Assembly (NCBI GenBank): GCA_024637305.1 | Contig: JAGXFI010000135.1 | Span: forward strand, 1 to 41,583 | Length of the DNA stretch: 41,583 nt | Direction: 5' to 3' | Source of the DNA: Sulfitobacter sp. | GTDB lineage: Bacteria; Pseudomonadota; Alphaproteobacteria; Rhodobacterales; Rhodobacteraceae | In this document: positions 16,583-23,363 of the stretch, piece after piece | Numbering within the stretch: the first letter of the stretch is position 1 | Layout: the number at the start of each line of letters is the position of its first letter | The notes under the pieces: generated by a model | Seen by the model: only the letters and a program-made list of their open reading frames with translations | What the model was told of the DNA's origin: nothing | Database searches by the model: none | Translations under genes and position numbers: made by a program

Positions 16583-17068
16583 ATGAATAAACCGGATGCA
16601 GAAATTCTGGCTTTTGCGCAAGCCTCCCCCGGCCGTCGTATTCTAGGGATGGGATCGCTCGGATTTCTGGGCGTATTGCTGATCTACATTGCCCTCACCA
16701 GCACGCCGACATTGGGGTGGCGGTTGTTTCTTGTCGGGATGGGCCTCGTCTCGATCCTGTTGGCCGACAGGATGCGGCGGGCGACCGCCACGCGGATCGA
16801 ATTGACAGAAACCGATTTGCGCGACAGCGACGGCACCGTCATTGCGCGGATCGAAGATATCAAGACGATGGACCGCGGGTTTTTCGCTTTCAAACCTTCC
16901 AACGGTTTCCTTCTGCGCACGGCCAATGGCGCGGAGCGCACGTGGCGTCCAGGAATGTGGTGGCGGATCGGTAAACGTATTGGCGTGGGGGGCATGACAC
17001 CCGCGCGGCAGACCAAACAGATGTCCGAAATTATCGCGGTGAAACTTGCGATGCGTGACGGGGTCTGA
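16583..17068 (+). CDS. conserved small membrane protein (161 aa)
   Basis: Two hydrophobic segments (about 22-40 and 46-62) are followed by a soluble domain of about 95 residues with alternating strands (R-I-E-L-T-E-T-D-L-R-D, R-I-E-D-I-K-T-M). GGGAGAGG lies five bases before the ATG. It resembles a class of short Rhodobacterales inner-membrane proteins with a PH-like cytoplasmic domain, of unknown function; that comparison is from memory. It follows the dehydrogenase by 63 bp and converges with the Tad genes. Confidence 0.75.
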   Translation: MNKPDAEILAFAQASPGRRILGMGSLGFLGVLLIYIALTSTPTLGWRLFLVGMGLVSILLADRMRRATATRIELTETDLRDSDGTVIARIEDIKTMDRGFFAFKPSNGFLLRTANGAERTWRPGMWWRIGKRIGVGGMTPARQTKQMSEIIAVKLAMRDGV

Positions 17069-17120
17069 CCAAAGACAGGTCGCGCGCAATGCAGGGCCCT
17101 TCGATGCGCCCTCGCAGATT

Positions 17121-17687
17121 CTATAGTGTCGTGGCATCCGTCCACAACACGCGCGGCGCATAACGCGGGCGGGTAAAGACAAAATTGCGGATTTCGCGGT
17201 TTTCCAGCCCGGTGTTGAACGGCGGGTCGTATTTGGACCATGTTTCGACGACGACGATAAATTCATTGTCGCGCATGATCGGCAGGCGGTCGATCCAACC
17301 AGTGACATTGCTGTCGCTCAGCGGTATGACCCATCCTCGGCTTTGTGACCATTCGCGTGTGAAAATTTCGTTGACGGCATCCCATTTCAACAGGCTGACA
17401 CGCAGAGCGCTTTCGTGGCGCGAACGGGTCAGATAATCAAACAGGTCCTGCGCACCATTCAGATACGCATTGTCGATCGGTACGGTTTCGCGGCTGATCA
17501 TGTCGCCGATGGTATAGGCGGCCTTTTGGTTGATGCTGTACTGGCGAAACGCGTCAAAGATCGAAAACATCGACAGGAAGGCCCAGAACATCATCGGCAG
17601 GATGATCACCGTTTCGACTGCAATCGACCCGTCCTCATTGCGCGCGAAATCGGCGCGGAGGAAGGATTTCATGCGATGTTTAAACAT
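17121..17687 (-). CDS. TadE-like pilus assembly protein
   Basis: The 188-residue product has a short basic start, then a pseudopilin-like N-terminal region with D-G-S-I-A-V-E-T-V-I-I-L-P-M-M-F-W-A-F-L, a single membrane helix (about 24-45), and a periplasmic domain. TadE-type proteins are minor pseudopilins of tight-adherence (Flp) pili, processed by the TadV peptidase. It is the last of three overlapping minus-strand genes; the ATG lies at the stop of the previous gene. The prepilin peptidase, ATPase and secretin genes are elsewhere. Confidence 0.85.
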   Translation of the reverse strand: MFKHRMKSFLRADFARNEDGSIAVETVIILPMMFWAFLSMFSIFDAFRQYSINQKAAYTIGDMISRETVPIDNAYLNGAQDLFDYLTRSRHESALRVSLLKWDAVNEIFTREWSQSRGWVIPLSDSNVTGWIDRLPIMRDNEFIVVVETWSKYDPPFNTGLENREIRNFVFTRPRYAPRVLWTDATTL

Positions 17688-18226
17688 TAACCTGGCTCCT
17701 GTACGAAGGCAGCGACCGAGAACATCTTGGCCTTGCCGGACCCGTCTTTTTCAAAGGCATAGCCGAGGCCCGAAGTCGGGAAGATGGGTTTGAATTTGAC
17801 GCAAGCGCGCAGCATCATCAGTTCATGCTCCTGGCCCAGTTCGAAACCGCGGACCGGTTGGACCGGCTCCGACGTGTCGACGCAATCGGCGACCTGATCG
17901 AAAGCCGCGAAGTTGCGCGGGTTGAGCGGTTTCATCTCCAAGCGCAGCGTGGTGCCGCAGTCTTTCAGAAAACCGGCATTGGTGCAGATCATCGTCTTGA
18001 GCTGATTATGCGTCATCGGCGTCTCAGTGTTTAGCCGCACATAACGCACCGTGATATCAAGCCCCCGGTCCAGAAACATTTGCCGCATGGAATAGATCCC
18101 CATCTCGACCGACATCATGAAGGCGGCGAAAAGAAGCGGGACCATAATGACGAATTCGATCGTCGAGACGGACCCGTTTTCGTCCTTCCGGAACCGGCGG
18201 AGGAAGGGCGAGAGGGGCGGGATCAT
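17687..18226 (-). CDS. TadE-like pilus assembly protein
   Basis: The 179-residue product has a basic N-terminus, D-E-N-G-S-V-S-T-I-E-F-V-I-M-V-P-L-L-F and one membrane helix (about 22-44), then a periplasmic part with several cysteines (C-T-N-A-G, K-D-C-G, D-C-V-D) that may form disulphides. It overlaps the TadG-like gene (ATGA) and the following TadE-like gene, so the three are translationally coupled. Similar but not identical to its downstream neighbour; together they probably act as minor pseudopilins. Confidence 0.85.
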   Translation of the reverse strand: MIPPLSPFLRRFRKDENGSVSTIEFVIMVPLLFAAFMMSVEMGIYSMRQMFLDRGLDITVRYVRLNTETPMTHNQLKTMICTNAGFLKDCGTTLRLEMKPLNPRNFAAFDQVADCVDTSEPVQPVRGFELGQEHELMMLRACVKFKPIFPTSGLGYAFEKDGSGKAKMFSVAAFVQEPG

Positions 18227-19641
18227 TGGATCAGTCTCAGCTGGCTGATCTGACGGGCGATTGCTTCGAACGCCTCGGTGATCTCGATGCCTTGCACTTC
18301 AAAGAAGTGGCTGGGCGAGGAAGCACAGTTGCGCATCACGTTGGCGCTGTGCGATGTAACCTCAAACCCGATTGTCCAGATCACCATGTGCGCTTCCTTG
18401 GCTGCCTGACAAATGCTGCCCAAAAGCTGGTCACCCTCGGAACCCGAATACTTCTGCCAATAGAAACGGTCGCGATAGTAGTAGCTCACGTAATTTCTCA
18501 GGTACCAGTTCAAGTTGTAGCGATCCCAGTGCACGATTTCGCTGTCGCTGTCATAATAAGCGCTGCTGATGCGCTGGCTGGCAGTGTTCTGGCCGTCGGT
18601 CATCAGGATGACCGTTTTCATGGTGTCCGTGTCGTCATAGGCAGCTGGACGATCCGAAAAAGCAGTGTCCACAAACCCTGCGGCCGCGAGGCTGGAGGTA
18701 ATCGGCTGGAAATCCGGGTCCAACAGACCGACAGCCCATTTCATGCCAAGGAAGATCGACGTTTGCACGCGTGGCTGCAGGGCATCGATCTGGGCCTTGA
18801 GTGCTACTGCATCCTGGCTGAATGGCGTGATTCGTTCATACGAATAGCGCGGGCAGGTCGTTGAGGTGCGGTCGTTGTTGTAGCCGTCGAATGTCCACTG
18901 GAAGTGCTGCGCCTGATTGTAACGTTTGCTGCGGTCAAGCCGGACCGAGTTGAAGTCGCTGTTGTCAAATTCGACGCAGTGCGAATAGCTGTGGTATCTG
19001 TTCATATCCAGACGGTTCATGATGTTGGGGCCGGCGTTCACATGCTCCGAATACGGGATCAGCGAGATCGAGATCTGGTCGTGCGTATCGTCACGGATAA
19101 CCGTGTCGACGAATACTTTCGCGGCGTCCTGAAGGTGCACCATCTTGTTGTTGCGTCCCATCGAACCGGAGATATCCAACACAAGGGAAATTTCGACCTT
19201 GTTGATCCGTTCTTCGGCGGCTGAGGACCCCGGGACAGGCAATCTGTCCACGCCCATCTTTTGCATGAAGCGTGTCGGCGTTGAGCTGTTCGCGTCGATC
19301 CGGACAGTGCGGTAATTGAGACCCTGTTCAACGGTGACCGAATTCACGGTCGCCAGCGGGCTTGACTTGCGGAAGTAGTCTTCGACCACGAGTGTGGGAT
19401 CGAGTTCCTGATCGAGGTCGGCCGCAGCGAGAACCGCGCGGTCCGAGATGTTCTGGATCCGCACACGCTCCATCTCGTTGCGCATGAGATCGACGCCGAT
19501 CCCCCCTACGAGAAGCATCATCAGGATCATGAAACAGGCCAGAACGGTGACGAGGCCATCTTCTTCACGTGCGAAATTGCGCAGAATGGCGTCAAGCTGA
19601 GCCTTCTGGCGGCGAAACGTGCTTGGCTTAATAATCATCAT
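18223..19641 (-). CDS. TadG-like protein with von Willebrand factor A domain
   Basis: The 472-residue product has a Tad-type N-terminal membrane helix (about 28-52, E-D-G-L-V-T-V-L-A-C-F-M-I-L-M-M), a linker, and a vWA domain (about 150-465) with the metal-binding motif V-L-D-I-S-G-S-M-G (D-x-S-x-S), plus later T-D-G-Q-N-T. vWA-TadG proteins are anchored in the inner membrane and thought to help assemble or anchor Flp pili. It is first of the three-gene set. The promoter is probably in the AT-rich sequence upstream (19642-19800). Confidence 0.88.
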   Translation of the reverse strand: MMIIKPSTFRRQKAQLDAILRNFAREEDGLVTVLACFMILMMLLVGGIGVDLMRNEMERVRIQNISDRAVLAAADLDQELDPTLVVEDYFRKSSPLATVNSVTVEQGLNYRTVRIDANSSTPTRFMQKMGVDRLPVPGSSAAEERINKVEISLVLDISGSMGRNNKMVHLQDAAKVFVDTVIRDDTHDQISISLIPYSEHVNAGPNIMNRLDMNRYHSYSHCVEFDNSDFNSVRLDRSKRYNQAQHFQWTFDGYNNDRTSTTCPRYSYERITPFSQDAVALKAQIDALQPRVQTSIFLGMKWAVGLLDPDFQPITSSLAAAGFVDTAFSDRPAAYDDTDTMKTVILMTDGQNTASQRISSAYYDSDSEIVHWDRYNLNWYLRNYVSYYYRDRFYWQKYSGSEGDQLLGSICQAAKEAHMVIWTIGFEVTSHSANVMRNCASSPSHFFEVQGIEITEAFEAIARQISQLRLIQ

Positions 19642-20009
19642 AAACCTCTCATCCCCGGTTCAGATTTATTTGTCTTGACTGGGGCTTTACGAGAGATTTC
19701 TTATGCCTTCAGAAAATGGCGCAAATGGGGCGATAGACGGACAAAACTCCATATTTTAAAGGGTTTTTAGCAAAAGTGGACGGATAACGCCCTGGTTGTT
19801 TCCTGGCCGTGTTCAATCATTCATTCTTTGGTCATGGATATGTTGCAGAAGGGGAATATGAGTCGATACCGGCCGCGAGGAAACCCCGATCTGACTAATT
19901 TTTACGCGAATGTAGACAACGCAGCGCCTGTGCCTGACAGTGATGGCGGTTAAGTCGACTCGCCCAGTGCGCGGCGCATCGTGTATGATTCAGGACAAGG
20001 ACAGTGACA
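19642..20009. other. 368-bp intergenic region between Tad genes and glutamate dehydrogenase
   Basis: The left part (about 19650-19800) is AT-rich and should hold the minus-strand Tad promoter. The right part holds a candidate small ORF (19858-19953) and the ribosome site of gdh (AAGGA near 19997). No terminator-like hairpin or RNA gene was recognised. Confidence 0.4.
19858..19953 (+). CDS. candidate 31-residue peptide
   Basis: AAGGGGAAT lies directly before the ATG and the frame reads M-S-R-Y-R-P-R-G-N-P-D-L-T-N-F-Y-A-N-V-D and on to TAA at 19951. An in-frame ATG at 19834 would give 39 residues. The basic start and acidic end look protein-like, but the ORF is very short and no family is known. 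Confidence 0.3.
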   Translation: MSRYRPRGNPDLTNFYANVDNAAPVPDSDGG

Positions 20010-21443
20010 ATGACCCCCAATCCCCAGGAACCGAGCTTTCGCGACAGTGTGGATATCATGTTCAACAGGGCGGTTGCCTTGATGGATCTGCCGCCGGGCC
20101 TGGAGGAAAAGATCAGGGTGTGCAACGCAACCTATACCGTGCGTTTCGGTGTGCGCCTGCGCGGCAAGATACAGACCTTCACCGGCTATAGGTCCGTCCA
20201 TTCAGAGCATATGGAACCGGTCAAAGGCGGCATTCGCTATTCCATGGCGGTCAATCAGGACGAAGTGGAGGCGCTGGCAGCGCTGATGACGTATAAATGC
20301 GCGCTGGTCGACGCACCCTTCGGCGGCTCCAAAGGCGGACTATGTATAGATCCGCGTGAGTATGACGAATATGAGTTGGAACTGATAACGCGGCGTTTCG
20401 CCTACGAGTTGATCAAACGTGACCTTATCAATCCGGCCCAGAACGTCCCGGCCCCGGATATGGGGACCGGCGAGCGTGAGATGGCGTGGATCGCCGACCA
20501 ATACAAACGGATGAACACCACAGACATAAACGGGGTCGCCTGTGTGACCGGCAAACCAATCAATGCCGGCGGCATCCAGGGACGGACTGAGGCGACGGGT
20601 CGCGGTGTACAATACGCGCTGCATGCGTTTTTCCGCGACAAGGAAGGTTTGAAAAAAGCGGGCCTGACCGGCGGGCTTGAAGGCAAGCGGGTCATCGTTC
20701 AAGGCTTGGGCAATGTGGGCTATCACGCGGCCAAGTTCCTCAGCGAGGAAGACGGCTGCAAGGTGATCGGCGTCATCGAATACAACGGTGCGGTCTATGA
20801 CGAAAAAGGCATCAATATCGAGGCGCTCAAAACTTACATTAACCATAGCGGAAGCCCTGACGGTTTCCCTGGCGCGACCTTTACGACCAACGGCGCTGAA
20901 ATGCTGGAGGAAGATTGCGACATTCTGATCCCCGCCGCCCTGGAGGGTGTCATCAATCTTGGTAATGCGGCGCGGATAAAGGCCCCTTTGATCATCGAAG
21001 CTGCGAATGGCCCCGTAACAGCGGGCGCGGATGATATTCTGCGCGAAAAGGGCTGCGTGATCGTGCCGGACATGTATGCCAACGCCGGTGGCGTCACGGT
21101 GTCCTATTTCGAATGGGTCAAGAATCTCAGCCATATTCGTTTTGGACGGATGCAGCGGCGACAGGAGGAAACCCGCCACCAGTTGATTGTGGACGAGCTT
21201 GAGCGGATCAGCCGCGATACCTCGATCAGCTGGACGCTAAGCCCCAATTTCAAAGAGAAATACCTGCGAGGTGCCGGCGAGCTTGAATTGGTGCGCTCCG
21301 GCCTCGACGACACGATGAGTGACGCATACCGCACGATGGCTGAGGTCTGGCACGGTCGTGACGACGTTACCGATCTGCGTACCGCAGCATATCTGGTTTC
21401 CATCGGCAAAGTCGCTCAGAGCTATCGCGCGAAGGGACTTTGA
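20010..21443 (+). CDS. gdhA: Glu/Leu/Phe/Val-type dehydrogenase (glutamate dehydrogenase)
   Basis: Catalyses reversible oxidative deamination of glutamate to 2-oxoglutarate. The 477-residue product has E-P-V-K-G-G-I-R-Y-S, the family signature with catalytic Lys in A-P-F-G-G-S-K-G-G, and a C-terminal NAD(P)-binding fold with V-Q-G-L-G-N-V-G-Y-H-A. Length fits the small-subunit class but with a C-terminal extension seen in many alphaproteobacterial members; coenzyme choice is not evident. The ATG at 20010 is preferred over GTG 20004 because AAGGA is correctly spaced from it. Followed by a strong hairpin, so transcribed alone. The symbol is tentative (gdhA or gluD). Confidence 0.93.
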   Translation: MTPNPQEPSFRDSVDIMFNRAVALMDLPPGLEEKIRVCNATYTVRFGVRLRGKIQTFTGYRSVHSEHMEPVKGGIRYSMAVNQDEVEALAALMTYKCALVDAPFGGSKGGLCIDPREYDEYELELITRRFAYELIKRDLINPAQNVPAPDMGTGEREMAWIADQYKRMNTTDINGVACVTGKPINAGGIQGRTEATGRGVQYALHAFFRDKEGLKKAGLTGGLEGKRVIVQGLGNVGYHAAKFLSEEDGCKVIGVIEYNGAVYDEKGINIEALKTYINHSGSPDGFPGATFTTNGAEMLEEDCDILIPAALEGVINLGNAARIKAPLIIEAANGPVTAGADDILREKGCVIVPDMYANAGGVTVSYFEWVKNLSHIRFGRMQRRQEETRHQLIVDELERISRDTSISWTLSPNFKEKYLRGAGELELVRSGLDDTMSDAYRTMAEVWHGRDDVTDLRTAAYLVSIGKVAQSYRAKGL

Positions 21444-21456
21444 ACGTAGAGAAACC

Positions 21457-21488
21457 CGCCGGCAGCGCGGTCTTGCCGCCTGCCGGCG
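21457..21488 (+). terminator. strong hairpin after glutamate dehydrogenase
   Basis: CGCCGGCAG (21457-21465) pairs with CTGCCGGCG (21480-21488), with GCGG/CCGC continuing the stem across one bulged base to a TCTTG loop: 13 base pairs in all. It begins 14 bases after the stop. Instead of a T-run a tract of ten G follows (21492-21501), so it may stop polymerase with help or protect the mRNA end. Confidence 0.55.
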
Positions 21489-21818
21489 TCCGGGGGGGGG
21501 GCGCTTTCTTTGGCGCATAACGAGGCGTCGATTTCGGGCGCTTTCCGGTTTGACGCAGATGGCAGGTTCTTCCACTCTGGTCTGCGAAAGTCCGTCCAGA
21601 TTTGCATGAATTTGCGCAGCGTAGGCGCTGCCGCAGGATCAGTTGCGGAAGGACGGCATGTCGCCGATCGCGCAACAGCCCGCTGCGCGGACGCCGAGTT
21701 GGCACTCGGTCGCTGCTGGGCAAATCCGTGACGCAATTTGCCCCCAAGTGAACCTGAGACATTGATACTGCTGGCACCAGACGGCAATATGCGCGCGTCT
21801 GCTACAGGGGTATTTCAT
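21489..21818. other. 330-bp upstream region of the sarcosine oxidase operon
   Basis: Contains a ten-G tract (21492-21501), a small hairpin GCAGCG-TAGG-CGCTGC (21616-21631), an operator-like inverted repeat (21718-21743) and the soxB ribosome site AGGGG (about 21806). No glycine riboswitch core was recognised. Open frames here look non-coding. Confidence 0.45.
21718..21743. promoter_or_regulatory. inverted repeat upstream of soxB, probable operator
   Basis: GGGCAAAT (21718-21725) and ATTTGCCC (21736-21743) are perfect 8-bp arms with ten bases between, 76 bp before the soxB start. The spacing is typical of a dimeric regulator site rather than of an RNA hairpin. The regulator is not encoded next to the operon. 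Confidence 0.45.
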
Positions 21819-23072
21819 ATGCGGTTTTCCGGGTTGCGCGTGTTGCGGGAAGGTCTGACTGGCAACAAGGGGTGGAAACCACATTGGCGCGATCCCGAAC
21901 CGAAGGCGGAATATGACGCCATCATCATCGGCGGCGGCGGCCACGGGCTGAGTACGGCGTATTATCTGGCCAAGGAACATGGCCTGACCAACATTGCGGT
22001 TCTGGAAAAGGGCTATCTGGGCGGCGGCAACATCGGCCGCAATACGACGATCGTTCGGGCCAACTACTTTCTGCCGGGAAACTCCGAGTTTTATTCCCAC
22101 TCGCTCAAGCTTTGGGAAACGCTGGAACAGGATCTGAACTATAACGTGATGCATTCCCAGCGAGGATTGATCAATCTGTTCCACTCCGATGGCCAGCGTG
22201 ACGCTTTTGCGCGGCGCGGCAATGCGATGATCAATCAGGGCGACGACGCGGTGTTGCTTGACCGTGAAGGGGTGCGCAAATACCTGCCGTATCTTGATTT
22301 CGACAATATCCGTTTTCCGATCTACGGCGGGTTGTTGCATCCGCGTGGCGGTACGGCGCGCCATGACGCTGTTGCGTGGGGCTATGCGCGCGGTGCGGAC
22401 CAGCGCGGTGTGGACCTTATCCAGCAGTGCGAGGTCACGGGGATCGACATCGAGAATGGCAAGGTACGCGGCGTTCAGACGACGCGCGGGCCGATCCGCG
22501 CCAAGAAAGTCGGTATCGTGGTCGCGGGCCGCTCGGGGCAGGTGGCCGCGATGGCGGGCATGCGACTGCCGATCGAGTCGCACATCCTGCAAGCCTTCGT
22601 GACCGAAGGACTAAAACCCGTGATCGACCATGTGGTCAGCTTCGGCATGGGCCATTTCTACATGTCGCAATCCGACAAGGGCGGGCTGGTCTTTGGCGGC
22701 GATCTGGATTTCTACGCCTCCTACGCGCAGCGCGGCAATATTCCGATGATGGAACATGTGATGGAGGCCGGGATGACGCTGATGCCGATGATCGGCAAGG
22801 CCAAGGTTCTACGGTCCTGGGGCGGGATCATGGACATGACGCCGGACGGTTCACCGATCATCGACAAGACAGAGACCGAAGGGCTCTTTATCGACTGTGG
22901 CTGGTGCTATGGCGGGTTCAAGGCCGTCCCGGGATCAGGTTTCAGCTTTGCCCATCTGATGGCGACTGGAAACCATCATGAACCGGCAGCCAGGTTCCGG
23001 CTCGACCGTTTTAGGACCGGACGCGGGCTGATGGACGAAGAGGGCACCGGCTCTCAACACAACCTGCATTAG
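21819..23072 (+). CDS. soxB: sarcosine oxidase, beta subunit
   Basis: Flavin subunit of heterotetrameric sarcosine oxidase, which oxidises sarcosine (N-methylglycine) to glycine, giving hydrogen peroxide and methylene-tetrahydrofolate. The 417-residue product has the FAD fold I-I-I-G-G-G-G-H-G-L-S-T-A-Y-Y-L (35-50) and, at 178-188, T-A-R-H-D-A-V-A-W-G-Y; His182 is the likely covalent FMN attachment site known for the family. The ATG at 21819 is chosen because family members start M-[KR]-[FY]-S just before this point and AGGGG precedes it; the frame is open further upstream. First of soxBDAG. Confidence 0.95.
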   Translation: MRFSGLRVLREGLTGNKGWKPHWRDPEPKAEYDAIIIGGGGHGLSTAYYLAKEHGLTNIAVLEKGYLGGGNIGRNTTIVRANYFLPGNSEFYSHSLKLWETLEQDLNYNVMHSQRGLINLFHSDGQRDAFARRGNAMINQGDDAVLLDREGVRKYLPYLDFDNIRFPIYGGLLHPRGGTARHDAVAWGYARGADQRGVDLIQQCEVTGIDIENGKVRGVQTTRGPIRAKKVGIVVAGRSGQVAAMAGMRLPIESHILQAFVTEGLKPVIDHVVSFGMGHFYMSQSDKGGLVFGGDLDFYASYAQRGNIPMMEHVMEAGMTLMPMIGKAKVLRSWGGIMDMTPDGSPIIDKTETEGLFIDCGWCYGGFKAVPGSGFSFAHLMATGNHHEPAARFRLDRFRTGRGLMDEEGTGSQHNLH

Positions 23073-23084
23073 AGGAATGGCACG

Positions 23085-23363
23085 ATGAGGATCAATTGTC
23101 CGATATGCGGGGACCGCGACCGGCGCGAGTTCTACTATCAGGGGGCCGCCGTGGCGCTTGACCGCCCAGCACCGGACGCGGCCGAGACGTCTTGGGATGA
23201 CTATGTGCATCTGCGCGACAACCCGGCGGGACCGACGCGCGAGTTGTGGCATCACGAGGGCGGTTGCAGCGCCTGGGTCGTGGTTGCCCGCGATACCGTC
23301 AGCCATGAAATTTTCGACGTCGTCTTGGCCGTTGACGCCAAGACCAGGGGGGCAACCGCATGA
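23085..23363 (+). CDS. soxD: sarcosine oxidase, delta subunit
   Basis: Small zinc-binding subunit (92 residues) of the heterotetramer. Zinc ligands are visible as Cys5, Cys8 (N-C-P-I-C-G), His57 and Cys61 (H-H-E-G-G-C), matching the Cys-x2-Cys...His-x3-Cys pattern known for the family. Twelve bases after soxB; its stop overlaps the soxA start (ATGA). Confidence 0.95.
   Translation: MRINCPICGDRDRREFYYQGAAVALDRPAPDAAETSWDDYVHLRDNPAGPTRELWHHEGGCSAWVVVARDTVSHEIFDVVLAVDAKTRGATA

Noticed and set aside
21489..21818. Glycine riboswitch before the sarcosine oxidase operon
   Set aside because: The conserved aptamer core was not found; the notable structures are simple inverted repeats.
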